Shown: in pieces, positions 44,337 through 55,432 of the stretch | Numbering within the stretch: the first letter of the stretch is position 1 | Layout of the letters: every line of letters begins with the position of its first letter | From: Aldrovandia affinis | Lineage: Eukaryota; Chordata; Actinopteri; Notacanthiformes; Halosauridae | Assembly (NCBI GenBank): GCA_029706075.1 | Contig: JAINUG010000014.1 | Coordinates: forward strand, 8,449,730-8,513,729 | Direction: 5' to 3' | Length of the DNA stretch: 64,000 nucleotides | The notes under the pieces: generated by a model | Databases searched by the model: none | What the model saw: only the letters and a program-made list of their open reading frames with translations | Told to the model about the DNA's origin: nothing | Position numbers and translations under genes: made by a program

Positions 44337-46337
44337 TACGGGAAAATAAAGAAATGCAAATCAAGGCTTTTGATTCAGAAAAGACTTGTTTGTCCTTCGC
44401 TTACCAATGTTCAGTGAGCCGTTATTTATTCGTTTATGCCCCAAAAAGCCCAGGCTCCTTCCCGCTGCATTGTGGGATATGTCCAAAAGATTGGGAGGTC
44501 CAAGCCACGAGAGTGCAATGCAGCCTCTCTCTCCATTACCTCCTAATGAAATAACTGCGTCTCTGCGAGGAAGACACTGTGAGTGACTCGGTCCAGGAGT
44601 AAACGTGCGCTCTAACTGTTACTAATGTTTATATATGTGATCAAAATGTCAGAACGCAGAATGTCATTTTTATAGAATGTAAAATGGAAGAAATAAAATC
44701 AACATCAACAATCTAAAATATGATGGTTATTACATTAAACGTCCTGATTTTAATCTGTCTGTCTTTTCCTTCCAATTTGCCACTTCCTGAGTGAATTTAA
44801 GAAACCTAAATGGCATCCAGCTTTGCTGTTGGCAAGCAATGGACCCATTTTGTATTCAGAATACATTCAGAAATGAAACATTGATTCATATCTGGTCAAA
44901 AAAACATCTCTAAAAATACTCAGCAGAGTGTTCATTGCAATTATAGCGGTCACGCTGTGATACAGAAAAAACTCATTCTTGGAATAAAGACGCACTGTGG
45001 ATATTGGTTCGGATTACAATGTTGGTTCAGATGCCATTCGGACACAAATGAGACAGATCTAATCGGAGACCTGCAGAGATGCCATGCTATGGTTGAGCAA
45101 CTGCAAAGTAGAAATGTAAAAAAGATAATCCTGCCGTTTTGGGACGAGACAGACAATCACAGTGATAGATAAACGTCAGGGTTGCCAGCCGCCTTCCGTC
45201 TGGCCCGCGGAGGGGAAGTCAAGTGCTGTTTGCGGATGTACAAGAGTGCCTCATAAATATTGCACACAACAGGTTGACTCTCCTTCTATGAAATATGCAC
45301 AGAGCTTGAGTGAGCTGCTTTCACTCAGGTAAAACGAGCTCATGTGCAGGCCAAACACTGCGGTGGAATAGAGGCGCCGATCATGACGGTGAGATAGAGG
45401 TGCCGATTTGACCGCACCGAATCTCTTCCTTTAACCCCCCCAGCCTTTCTCTTATTTACATTGTTAGTTTGTGAGTTTTAGCCCTGAGCACCTACTCTTC
45501 TACGTGTATTATAATTAAATAAAGTAATGATTCCATCGTTCAAGGGCGCCGTCTACTGCGTTCAATTGCATTCGATTTTGAATGTCGCAAGCACATGGCA
45601 ATTTATACCTCTGTAAAGGCTATGCGCAGCCTATGCAACATGGTGTCCTTACACTTCTGTACACTAGTAGGCATCAATGTATTGAACAAGGTCGGTAAAG
45701 TTTTCATGAAAGCAGGGAAACTCCTGTACCTTCGAACTTCTTCAGCCAATCTTTCCTGAAGCCGGTTAATTTTATACCGTGTCGAACAAATGATGCTAGC
45801 TATCTACATTGTTCGCTACTAGCTCGATGAAATGTGACCTATGAACTATGACTATGACAGCTCCGCCTCCATTAGTTAACTAATCAATCAATGATGCGCA
45901 ACATCTTGGTATTTAATCACGCCCTGTAAAGAGTGTGCTAAATTGACTTGACCACGCCCCTATAGGATAATCTGAATAACTTCACTGTGTTACAGATACG
46001 AGGTTAATGAGCCTACTTAATACAAATAATAAATAAGCCTTAATACAAATAATAACCCTGTGATATGAGGGCTGGAAATGTGTCTACTGGTAACACAAGC
46101 CTCGCCCCCACACAAGCGTTTAGAGAAAATGTGATGACATTAATGGAGGTAGTGGCCTCAGCACTTGCATTTGCATGTGGGTCTGTGGATGACAGGGCAG
46201 CCACATGCAGCAGGAAAACAGATGTGATCGCTGAGCATCATGTCTATTCTCAATTCTCAATCACAGCTGTGCTCTTTACTAAGTCATGAGCACTCGCATG
46301 AAATGGGCTCACAAGTTCACCGACCGGGTCCAGCTCG
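44337..46337. other. 2-kb stretch without recognisable feature
   Basis: A 71-codon frame at 44957-45172 was examined and does not resemble a known protein. No window repeat family is present. Confidence 0.4.
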
Positions 46338-46400
46338 TGTGTGTGTGTATGTGTATGTATTCACATGCACATGTGCGTGTGCGTGTGCGCGTGTGTTGTG
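46338..46400. repeat. imperfect (GT)n microsatellite
   Basis: GTGTGTGTATGTGTATG and GTGCGTGTGCGTGTGCGCGT, separated by a CACATGCACATG break. Confidence 0.85.
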
Positions 46401-46645
46401 TGCAAACCAGTCCATTCTGGCATTCTTCAGACGACCAAAAAAATCACACAAAAATATGTCTCCTTTTATTTTCCCTCTCTTTTTGAGTCCTTGGCCCGAG
46501 AGAAAACCTTTCTCAATGCAGATCTTTCAGTTTCACATTCAAGAACAGCCTTCACGCTGTGTCAACCAGGGAGGCAAGTGATGTCATTTCATAAAACATG
46601 AGCACAGCTAATGTCTGTACTCCATATAAGAAGTATACTGGCTCA

Positions 46646-46864
46646 GGGGCCTCAGATAGCGTAGCGGTCTAACGCACCCATATTGGCTGGTCCTTTATGA
46701 GTGTGAGCTGCCTAAAATTCCATCTTGAAGGAAATGGAGCTTGCTGCCCTCAGATAATTAGCTTGACTGTTGGTGAATTTGAAATAAATAGAGGGTATAA
46801 TTGGCCACTACATTGGGAGAAAAACAGGAAAAAATCGGAAACAATTTTCATTTTTTAATAAAAA
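46646..46864 (+). mobile_element. SINE, second family, with perfect 18-bp target duplication
   Basis: AAGAAGTATACTGGCTCA occurs at 46628-46645 and again at 46865-46882. Between them lie a head (CCTCAGATAGCGTAGCGGTC), a shortened middle and the tail GAGGGTATAATTGGCCACTA, AAAATCGGAAAC and an A-rich end. This is direct evidence of target-primed reverse transcription by a LINE. Confidence 0.95.
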
Positions 46865-46967
46865 AAGAAGTATACTGGCTCAACACATCCTGGCAGAAGT
46901 ACTCCAGCGACCCTGCTAGTGTACACAGTTGCTTGTGTAAGCTTGACCCATTGGACCTGTGTGTTTT

Positions 46968-47285
46968 TTCTTTTTCTTTTGTTTCAGATTTTTTCCCATT
47001 TTTCTCCCAATTTGGTAGCCAATTACACCCTCTATTTATTTCGATTCACCCTCCCCACAAACTTGCCGCCTGTCTCTACAGGGCAAGCTAATTCCCCGAG
47101 ACCGGCGATGATCCACCTCCTCCGAGACAGAACTCGTCCACATACTTTTGGAGACACCCTTCGCGCTTCTCAGCGAACTCGTGCCGGCTCAACCTCCCCC
47201 TGCCCCCCCAATCGGGGCTGACGACCAGGGCCGGTCTGATGCAATTGGGTTTCAAACCATGCCCACAATAGGCAGCTCACACTCG
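46968..47285 (-). mobile_element. SINE, second family, inverted relative to its neighbour
   Basis: Flanked by CCTGTGTGTTTT at 46956-46967 and 47286-47297 (12-bp duplication). The minus strand runs from a head near 47285 (TTTGAAACCC B-box-like) through CCGATTGGGG and TCTCGGAGGAGGTGGATC to the tail GTAATTGGCTACCAAATTGG and the A/T-rich end at 46990-46968. Confidence 0.93.
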
Positions 47286-47499
47286 CCTGTGTGTTTTAAG
47301 AGGAGTAAGAAAGGAGAAACAGCAGAAGGAAGGAGAAGAGGAGGAGAAAGACAGGAGAGGAGGAACAGACAGCAAGGAAAAGCAAATTTCACATTTTCTC
47401 AAAGTACAAAAGAGCACCTCTAGCACAGTGGGGGCGCCCTCCGCACTCTCTTATTTATCTGCGAGAGCACCACCAACAACAACAAAAAACCTCACCCCA

Positions 47500-47700
47500 C
47501 AGACAGGCCTTAATTAGGTTATTGTCCCCTGTGATAGATGAAGCCCCGGGCAGAGACATGCTCTCCCCAGCGTCAGGGTGGCTGAATTATCGGATGGGAA
47601 AGCGATCTCATTTATAGCTTTCCCTTAAATTACTGCATTAGGTTTATTAGCCGTTAGAACTCTGCAAGCACTTTAAATTAAGTTCTGTTTGCTGGGGGAG
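47500..47700. other. candidate conserved non-coding block
   Basis: AGGCCTTAATTAGGTTATTG, CTGAATTATCGGATGGGAAA, CCTTAAATTACTGCATTAGG and GCACTTTAAATTAAGTTCTG stand close together in single-copy sequence. Resembles ancient enhancers in style; unverified. Confidence 0.38.
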
Positions 47701-47799
47701 GAGAGTGAGCCTCGGGGCAGGTCCGATTGGGCCGGAACCTGAACCCACGCAGCAACTCCGTGACTCATCGGGCCCAAGGAATTCACCAGGGCCAGCTCC

Positions 47800-48003
47800 C
47801 TGTCTCTCTCTCTCTTTCTCACTCTCCCTCTCTCTCTCTCTCTCTGTCTCCCTCTCTTTTTCTCTCTCTCTTTCTCTCTCTCTCGCTATCTCTCTCTCTC
47901 CCTTCCTCCCTCTCTCCTTCTCTCTCCTCTCTCTCTCTCCCCCCTCCCCCTCTCACTTCCCCCCTCTCTCTCCCTCTCTCTCTCTCTCTCCCTTTCCCTC
48001 CCT
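47800..48003. repeat. imperfect CT microsatellite
   Basis: About 200 bp of CTCTCTCTCT with CCC and TTT interruptions. Confidence 0.93.
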
Positions 48004-48240
48004 GACACCTGCTCCCCCCACACACCTGTCATGTGCCCAGGCCTTTCTTCATACACACCTGCAGTGACACTAATGCACAGGTGTTCACCTGCACACCTTC
48101 AATGCTTGTGAGATAACACAACATGTCTTCTGTACACTGTTAAATCCTATAATACGTTTGTCAAATCATACAGTAAATTAGTAAAAGGGTTTGTTTGGGT
48201 TTTCTTTTTTTTGCAAGGGAAACTACTTTTGGATAACACA

Positions 48241-48278
48241 CACGCACAGACACACACACATATATATATATATATATA
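48241..48278. repeat. (CA)n(TA)n microsatellite
   Basis: A CACACACA to TATATATATA transition ends at the left border of the mariner-like element, a TA-rich target. Confidence 0.85.
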
Positions 48279-48429
48279 CACCGATCAGCCACAACATTAA
48301 AACCACTGACAGATGAAGTGAATAACATTAATCATCTCGTTACAATGGCACCTGTCAAAGGGTGGGATATATTAGGCAGCAAGTGAACAGTCAGTTCTTG
48401 AAGTTGATGTGTTGGAAGTTGATGTGTTT

Positions 48430-49410
48430 CTTTTACATCATGTGGATGGCCGGGTGCGTGTGCGTTGTTTACCTGGGGAAGAGATGGCACCAGGATGCAC
48501 TATAATAATAATAATAATAATAGCTTTATTTGTATAGCACCTTTCATACAAACAGTAGCTCAAAGTGCTTTACAGGGAAAGTAAGGCATAAAAATATATA
48601 TACATATATATATACACACATATACATACATACACGCATATATATACATATACATATACACATATAAATACATACATACATACATACATAGGCATAAGAC
48701 AAAAGTAAAAAAGAATAATAAAAATAAAAATCAAGAAAATACACACAACAATCATAAGGTTTAAAACATAGAGACAATAAAAGTATAGGCAACCTAATAA
48801 ATTAACTAAAAGCCAAATTAAAAAGAAACGTTTTTAGCTGCTTTTTAAAATTGTCAACTGAGTCTGCTGTTTTAATGTTTTGTGGGAGAGTATTCCAGAG
48901 TTTTGGTGCAACATAACAGAAGGCACTTTCACCACTATGGGAAGAAGGCAAGCTCTAGGCAATGTTCTGCTGGGAAACCTTGGGTCCTGGCATTCATGTG
49001 GATGTTACTTTGACACGTACTACATACCTAAACATTGTTGCAGACCAAGTACACCACTTCATGGCAAAGGTATTCCCTGATGGCAGTGGCCTCTTTCAGC
49101 AGGATAATGTGCCGTGCCACATTGCAAAAATTGTTCAGGAATGGTTTGAGGAACATGACAAAGAGTTCAAGGTGTTGACTTTGCCTCCAAATTCCCCAGA
49201 TCTCAATCCGATCGAGCATCTGTGGGATGTGCTGGACAAACAAGTCCGATCCATGGAGGCATCACCTCGCAACTTACAGGACTTAAAGGATCTGCTGCTA
49301 ACGTCTTGATGCTAGATACCACAGGACACCTTCAGAGGTCTTGCGGAGTCCATGCCTCGACGGGTCAGAGCTGTTTTGGTGGCACGAGGGGGACCTACAC
49401 AATATTAGGC
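48430..49410 (+). pseudogene. Tc1/mariner transposase pseudogene
   Basis: Gene fragments lie at 48430-48503 and 48939-49410. The longest clean frame (48962-49309) shows FQQDNVPCH, with the second catalytic Asp, then PPNSPDLNPIEHLWDVLDKQ, with the terminal acidic residue. The first catalytic Asp and N-terminal DNA-binding domain are absent. A TGA interrupts right after LLLTS (about 49308). Sequence beyond it still matches the family to the TAG at about 49408. Not functional. Confidence 0.88.
48504..48932 (-). mobile_element. 5'-truncated L2-type LINE nested in the mariner element
   Basis: CACTAT occurs at 48498-48503 and 48933-48938, a 6-bp target duplication. On the minus strand the insert opens with the C-terminal codons of an L2-type polyprotein (VAPKLWNTLPQNI, then FKKQLKTFLFNLAF and a stop at 48804-48802). 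It continues through an AT-rich UTR with TATG repeats and ends GTAAAGCACTTTGAGC, TATACAAATAAAGC and an (ATT)n tail. It is severely truncated, as most LINE copies are. Confidence 0.88.
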
Positions 49411-49505
49411 AGGTGGTTTTAATGTTGTGGCTGATTGTGTGTATATATACTGTATATAGCCTATACATACACATATAAACACACATATACTGTATATACT
49501 GTATA

Positions 49506-50375
49506 TACACTACCGGTCAAAAGTTTTAGAACACCCCCATTTTCCAGTTTTTACAGAAATTTAAGCAGTTCAAGTCCAGTGAATAACCTCAAATGCTACA
49601 AAGGTAAGCGATAAACTGCCAGAGGTTAAAAAGAAAAGTTTAGGTTACCAAAAACTGAAAACTTATGTAAATTGTTTGGTTGGCAGTGAGTAGTTTCCTA
49701 CACCATCAAAAGGCACTTGGTAACTGGAGGAAACTCTGACAGGAACAAGGTCTGAAGACAACCCAAAGCCACAACAAAATCAACAGCTTGCATGATAGGC
49801 GGCTCACAGCACAACAGCTTCAAGCACAGTTTAACACTGGTCGAAGTAAGGAAGTCTCAGTTTCAACTGTGAAGAGAAGACCTCGAGCTGCAGGTTTGAC
49901 AGGTCAAGTGGCAGTAAGAAAGCCATTGCTAAGATGACAAAATAAGAAAAAGAGGCTTGCCTGGGCTATGAAGCACTGCCAGTGGACTACTGAAGACTGG
50001 AAGAAGGTCTCATGGACCGATTAATCAAAATTTGAAATCTTCGGTTCATCACGCAGGTTTTTTGTACGCCGTCGAGTAGGCGAAAAGATGGTTCCAACTG
50101 TCAAAAATGGAGGAGGAAGCGTGATGGTCTGGGGTTCTTTTGCTGGAGTAAAAGAGTTGGCGACTTGCACAGAGTGACTGTTAACCCACGTTAACCCATT
50201 ACTTGCTCCCTGAAAAGGGCCTTTTTTTATAACTCTGAAATGTACATCATTGTTCAGTTTTTGGTAACCTAAACCTTTTAAAAAAACATTTCAGGTTAAT
50301 CACTGGACTTGAACTGCTTAAATTTCAGTAAAAACTGGAAAATGGGCGTGTTCTAAAACTTTTGACCAGTAGTGT

Positions 50376-50376
<1 letters not shown>
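49506..50376 (+). mobile_element. short Tc1-like element with about 49-bp terminal repeats
   Basis: The left end TACACTACCGGTCAAAAG and right end CTTTTGACCAGTAGTGTA are inverted copies matching for about 49 bp with two mismatches. Length 871 bp against roughly 1.6 kb for full relatives. Decayed transposase remnants remain: a helix-turn-helix region (about 49790-49870), KKRLAWAMKHCQWTTEDW (about 49950-50000) and GGGSVMVWGSFAG (about 50110-50150). Stops and deletions remove the catalytic core. Confidence 0.88.
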
Positions 50377-50422
<46 letters not shown>

Positions 50423-50473
50423 GCCTATAGATACACACACACATATATATATATATATAGCCTATACATACAA

Positions 50474-50506
<33 letters not shown>

Positions 50507-50514
50507 GCCTATAG

Positions 50515-50546
<32 letters not shown>
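50377..50546. repeat. compound (CA)n(TA)n array with GCCTATAGATAC spacers
   Basis: Three units of roughly 60 bp, each (CA)n, (TA)n and GCCTATA[GC]ATAC. The same GCCTATACATAC phrase occurs at 49458, between the two DNA transposons. Confidence 0.88.
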
Positions 50547-50548
<2 letters not shown>

Positions 50549-51318
50549 TGTAGCTCCCACGAGGAGGTCACTTTGAGTCAAACTCATCAATACCCAGTTG
50601 GAGAGATTTATATTTCACAGGTATGGCTATCTTTTACTGCCAACCCCACCCCACCCCCACCCCAATCTGTCAAGCAGCTCTCAATAAGCTAATAGTTCTA
50701 ATGTGTGAAAATTGATTTCTAGGGACCTGCTACGTCCTCCCATCTCATCCCCTTTTATTTCTCTCTTTCCTTTCACCCCCCCCCCTCCCATCCTGCTGAT
50801 TTACTCTCTAGTTGTTATTGATAAGCTGCGATTGATTTTGGGGAGGCCGTGTAATAAAATATTTAGTGCGTGTAGGATTTGGGTGGGCCGGGAGGTTGGG
50901 GTGGGGGTGTGTTTGCTGAATTGTCTTTCTCGTTGGGAAGCAGGGCCTGGCTCAGTGGTGGGGTGCAGGGGGAGCGGAGGGGGGGCCGTGGGGGGTGGTG
51001 ATGAAGATGTGCAGCCGCTGCAGTGGAGCGAGTAGGGCGGGGCGGGGGCAGGCCTTCCTTCCAGAGACGCTCATCATTTCTCTCCCCTAAGCACCGCAGG
51101 GAGCAACTTAATCACTGCTTAGCTGTTACTGATTAGGCTGAGTGTTCCTGCTGCAGTGCGGGACGGGCCCGTGCCGGCCACAGAGCGCGTCGTGTGCCTC
51201 GTCAAGGCTAAACATCGACTCGCACCCGCAATAGTGTGCCTTCTCACGTCAGGAAGAAGAGGGCGCAAAATCATCCGACCCGCCCCGCCCTGCCCAACAC
51301 GCAGGCAACAGAACAGGC
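50547..51318. other. unassigned; possible non-coding block 50800-50880
   Basis: GTTATTGATAAGCTGCGATT and GTAATAAAATATTTAGTGCG stand in single-copy DNA. G-rich at 50880-51050. Confidence 0.33.
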
Positions 51319-51530
51319 GGCAGTGTAGCATAATGGTTAAGAACTGGGCTTGTAACGCAAAGGTTGCAGGTTCAATTCCCAGGTGGGGGCACTGCCATTG
51401 TACCCTTGAGCAAGATACTTAACCTGAATTACTTCAGTAAGAATATCCAGCTGTATAAATGGATTGTATGTAAAAGAAATGTAAACTGTGTAAGTCACTC
51501 TGGATAAGAGCGTCTGCTAAACGCCTGTAA
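51319..51530 (+). mobile_element. tRNA-derived SINE (UnaSINE1-like), complete
   Basis: The best preserved copy: TGTAGCATAATGGTTAAG (A-box region), AGGTTCAATTCCC (B box), GTACCCTTGAGCAAGATACT, TCTGGATAAGAGCGTCTGCT and a final CCTGTAA. It supplies the empty-site sequence for the piggyBac-like insertion at 35724. Confidence 0.92.
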
Positions 51531-51647
51531 GTTTCAGTTTCCGCTGAAATTATGAAAATGTGCTCGTCCCGACAGGCCACATTTTCGGGGGAAAGCCTGG
51601 CTGTGTGCTCTGGCTATGCTGCTTAATTCACAGGTGGCTGTTTTGCA

Positions 51648-51995
51648 ATGGGCCTCCCGCATGGTCTAGCAGTATGAGAGTTCGATGCTAGCCACGACCA
51701 ACGGGGTTCGATTCCACCCGTCGCGCCAGTTTCAGCTCTGGCCGGGTTGCCTGCCTCAGGGAGGGGGGAGGGATAAAAGCCAAAAGAATTGCTGCATATA
51801 TGAGTGGTCCTGTGTGTTACGGTGACAGGCTTTGGCCTAGGTGGGTGCAAGCTAAGAGGAGGCAGAACAGTTCTTGCTCCCGGCTGGACTACGGCAGCGA
51901 GTTCTCATACAAGGGAGGGGATAATTGTCACAAAAAAGAGAGGGGGGTATAATTGGATATTAACAGTGGGGGAAAATGGGGAAAAAAAAATAATA
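51648..51995 (+). mobile_element. SINE, second family
   Basis: Head GGCCTCCCGCATGGTCTAGC, B box GGGGTTCGATTCC, middle CTGCCTCAGGGAGGGGGGAG and ACTACGGCAGCGAGTTCTCA, tail GGGGGGTATAATTGGATA and an A-rich end. Confidence 0.85.
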
Positions 51996-52029
51996 CTTTA
52001 AAAAAAAAAGACTCTCTGAAAAAAGTGTG

Positions 52030-52290
52030 GAAGTGCATCAGTCTGACTCGGAGACGGCATTAGTGGGAGGGAAAGTTGGCACAAGCTCTCCGAGGAGCAG
52101 TAGGGTGTTCCTAAAGAGCAGGTGGGTGAAGTTCCGTCTCGGAGGAGGCAGATCATTGCCGGCCTCTGGGATATTAGCTTGACCCGGAGGACAGGCGCTG
52201 GGCTCGTGAGGGGAGGTCAAATTGAAATAAATAGATGGTTGAATTGGGAAAAACGGAAAAACGGAAAAAATTGAAACCTTTTTTTTTTTT
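52030..52290 (+). mobile_element. SINE, second family, rearranged or truncated
   Basis: Keeps GTTCCGTCTCGGAGGAGGCA, GAAATAAATAGATGGTTG and an AAAACGGAAAAA-type end. The head is missing or diverged. Same orientation as the copy 35 bp upstream. Confidence 0.72.
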
Positions 52291-53344
52291 TAAAGAACAG
52301 AAGTTGCTTATAGATTGTGTACATAAGACTCAGTTTGTACTTCAGGTGTCTCGGGAAGGTGTGGGCTCTCCAGATTCTTCCACGAAGTCCTATGAAAACT
52401 GTGTTTGAAACCAGTGTTAAAATAAACATGTCCTCGTAAAATTAACGGCACCAAAAGAGGGACAGGGCTGATCATCAGCACATATGAGTCAGATAAAACA
52501 AATTACATTAGCTATATGGTTCAGGAAATTATGGTTGAAAATATGAAAATAGATTTTTTTTTTTACAAGGTACAACAAGATATCAGAGCATTCAACGTTT
52601 AAGGAAGACACATTTGTTTTATTTTCTGGCAAATCACAGCAGTGCTAGTAAGTGGTGCCAGTAACAACTGTGTGAGTTTTTGTAGCATGAGGTCTGTTGA
52701 GGAGGATTTAAACCCACAACTAGAGTACCAGAGCCAGTGGAAAAGTGTTGAAGAGCTCTGTCTTCTCATTCCGGGGAAGATGGGCGTGGGGCGAAGGCCA
52801 GTTCATCCTGCGTTGTTGAGCTCTTGTTGTGAGCATTAGCTCCACTGAGAGGCAAACAATGGAGGAAACGACCCACAGCCACCAAGGCCACTCATTTACA
52901 GACGTGAGGGTTGGTGCAAGCGGGAAGCTGCACCCGCAAAATGGGAGCCCTTGGGGGAGGGGGGGACGGTTTACAAAAAAACATATGAAATAGCCTGTGG
53001 TGATGAATATTTTAGATTAGAAGCCCCACTATTAGTGAAAGTGATGTAATTATATTACCGCTCGCTTATCGCTTTCATGAATTCAATTGTGCGCCTTTTT
53101 GTACAAAAAGTTTCCATGTCACCTGTTTATGTTGTTCTAAAGAGGTGTCATCAGAAATTCAATACTGATGAATAACGTGCTCTGAACTGCAAAATGAATT
53201 ACTTTCCATTTCCCCAAAACATTAAAAGATATTCATGACATAAAGTGCATTAAGACTTACAGATTAATGTTTAATGTTTAATGTTCATTGTTTTTGACTT
53301 TAGGGCAAGTGACAGAAAAGATTATCTGTCCTCTCAAACTGTTT
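52291..53344. other. no recognisable feature
   Basis: AT-rich single-copy sequence. 53266-53288 contains a triple TTAATGTT. Confidence 0.4.
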
Positions 53345-54250
53345 CCTACTCACACTTTATCACACACACCCTGTACCCTACACACACTGTATCACACACA
53401 CTGTACCACACACACTGAACCCTACACACACTGTATCACACACACTGTACCACACACACTGTACCACACACACTGTACCACACACACTGTATCACACACA
53501 CACTGTATCACACACACACTGTACCACACACACTGTACCACACACACTGTACTACACACACACTGTACCACACACACACTGTATTGCACACACACTGTAC
53601 CGCACACACACTGTACCACACACACTGTACCACACACACTGTATCACACACACTGTACCACACACACTGTATCACACACACTGTATCACACACACTGTAC
53701 CACACACACTGTATCACACACACTGTACCACACACACTGTACTACACACACACTGTATCACACACACTGTACCACACACACACTGTATCGCACACACACT
53801 GTACCACACACACATTGTACACTGTACCACACACACTGTATCACACACACACTGTATCACACACACTGTACCACACACACACTGTATCACACACACACAC
53901 ACCACACACACACTGTATCACACACACTGTACCACACACACACTGTATCACACACACTGTACCACACACACTGTATCACACACACTGTACCACACACACT
54001 GTATCACACACACACTGTACCACACACACACTGTATCACACACACACTGTATCACACACACACTGTACCACACACACTGTATCACACACACTGTATCACA
54101 CACACTGTACCACACACACTGTATCACACACACTGTACCACACACACTGTACCACACACACACTGTATCACACACACACTGTACCACACACACACTGTAT
54201 CACACACACTGTACCACACACACTGTACCCTACACACACATTGTATCGCA
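53345..54250. repeat. 14-16-bp tandem array (CACACACTGTA[CT]CA)
   Basis: About 60 units of CACACACTGTACCA or CACACACTGTATCA, with occasional extra CA. Open frames of 342 and 276 codons (His-Thr-Leu-Tyr-Cys rich) and their antisense Val-Cys frames follow from the repeat and are not genes. Confidence 0.95.
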
Positions 54251-54841
54251 TACATCCTATATATCTATATAACTACATTTGTGTGTGTACACTTATACAA
54301 CTACGATTTAACTTAAGATGTGACCCAGCACTCTCTATGCCAGGGATGGGCAAGGAGGGCCTTATTCGTTTCTGGATTTCATGCCAACTTCTGCATTTTA
54401 GCAAAGTTTCTTGATAAGCCCATGAATGACAGCCGAATATTGTTCTTGTGCTCCCATATGAAACATGTTACTGTGGTCTAATCTGCAAGTAAACCAGCAT
54501 TGGCGTATGCAACTAATTAGCTAATTGAGCTAGGGTAATTGGTAGAAACAAAAACCTGGTAGAAACAAAGATCTGCATACACACCAGCCCGGAATTGAAT
54601 GAGTTTGGTCTGGGCTAGGCCATAGGTTCAGGTCAATTATGTGCACTCACATGCATTATTCTTTATGTAGTTACAGAGTTAATAACTCCGTTCAGTGAAG
54701 GTACACAGAGCTGTAGCTAAGACACACCCACAAGCTCAATGTAGATCAGATCCTGGCTGTATTGCCTAACCTCAACCACTTTTATTTTGGCCCAAGAATC
54801 TATCGTGGTTTTTCAACAACGCAGGGGCCATATTCTCATGT
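54251..54841. other. no recognisable feature
   Basis: Single-copy. AAACCTGGTAGAAACAAAG and its neighbour (GGTAGAAACAAAAACCTG) form a local duplication at about 54540-54572. Confidence 0.4.
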
Positions 54842-55048
54842 TTACATTTAGCAGATACTCTTAGCCAGAGAGACTTACACAGGTTACATTTATTTATATG
54901 CAATTTGTGTATACAGCTGGTTATTTACTGAAGCAATTCAGGCTAAGTACCTTGCACAAGGGTACAGTAGCAGTGCCCCATCTGGGAATTAAACCTGCAA
55001 CCTCCGAGTTACAAGCTCATCTCTGTAATCATTATATTACACTGCCAC
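54842..55048 (-). mobile_element. tRNA-derived SINE (UnaSINE1-like)
   Basis: On the minus strand: head GGCAGTGTAATATAATGATT, GCAGGTTTAATTCCC (B box with one change), TTGCTTCAGTAAATAACC and tail GCTAAGAGTATCTGCTAAAT. Moderately diverged. Confidence 0.85.
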
Positions 55049-55109
55049 CCATATTGGCTTGCATTTCAGGAGGAAATAGAAATGCATAACATTCCCGTAA
55101 TACTTTCTA

Positions 55110-55432
55110 TCTAGAGACCTCTACTCTCTCTACGCTCACCCTCTACTCTCCCTGTCTCTCTCCCTCTCACCCTTAACTCTCACCCTCTCTCCCGCTTCTC
55201 TCACTCTCACTCTCTCACCCTTAACTCTCTCTCTCCCTCTACTCTCAATCTCACTCTCTCACCCTTAACTCTCTCTCTCCCTCTACTCTCACTCTCTCAC
55301 CCTTAACTCTCTCTCTCCCTCTACTCTCACTCTCACTCTCTCACCCTTAACTCTCTCTCTCCCTCTACTCTCACTCTCACTCTCTCACCCTTAACTCTCT
55401 CTCTCTCCCTCTCTTCCTCTGTCCTTCACCAG
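55110..55432. repeat. CT-rich minisatellite, about 36-42-bp units
   Basis: CTCACCCTTAACTCTCTCTC with CCTCTACTCTCACT recurs about seven times inside a CT-rich tract. Confidence 0.9.

Larger units (their letters stand above)
48279..49440 (+). mobile_element. Tc1/mariner element, internally deleted and carrying a nested LINE
   Basis: The left end ACACCGATCAGCCACAACAT and right end ATGTTGTGGCTGATTGTGT form inverted repeats within TATATA. The first part of the transposase gene is deleted: the 5' leader (TTGAAGTTGATGTG) joins directly to mid-gene sequence (TACATCATGTGGATGG). A 5'-truncated LINE sits at 48504-48932. What is left is a non-autonomous, doubly damaged copy. Confidence 0.88.

Noticed and set aside
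44957-45172. 71-codon frame with a protein-like composition
   Set aside because: Short, no splice-site context and no family I recognise. It could be a chance frame or a very old relic.
53288-54414. 342- and 276-codon His-Thr-rich frames
   Set aside because: Tandem CACACACTGTA repeat; artefact.
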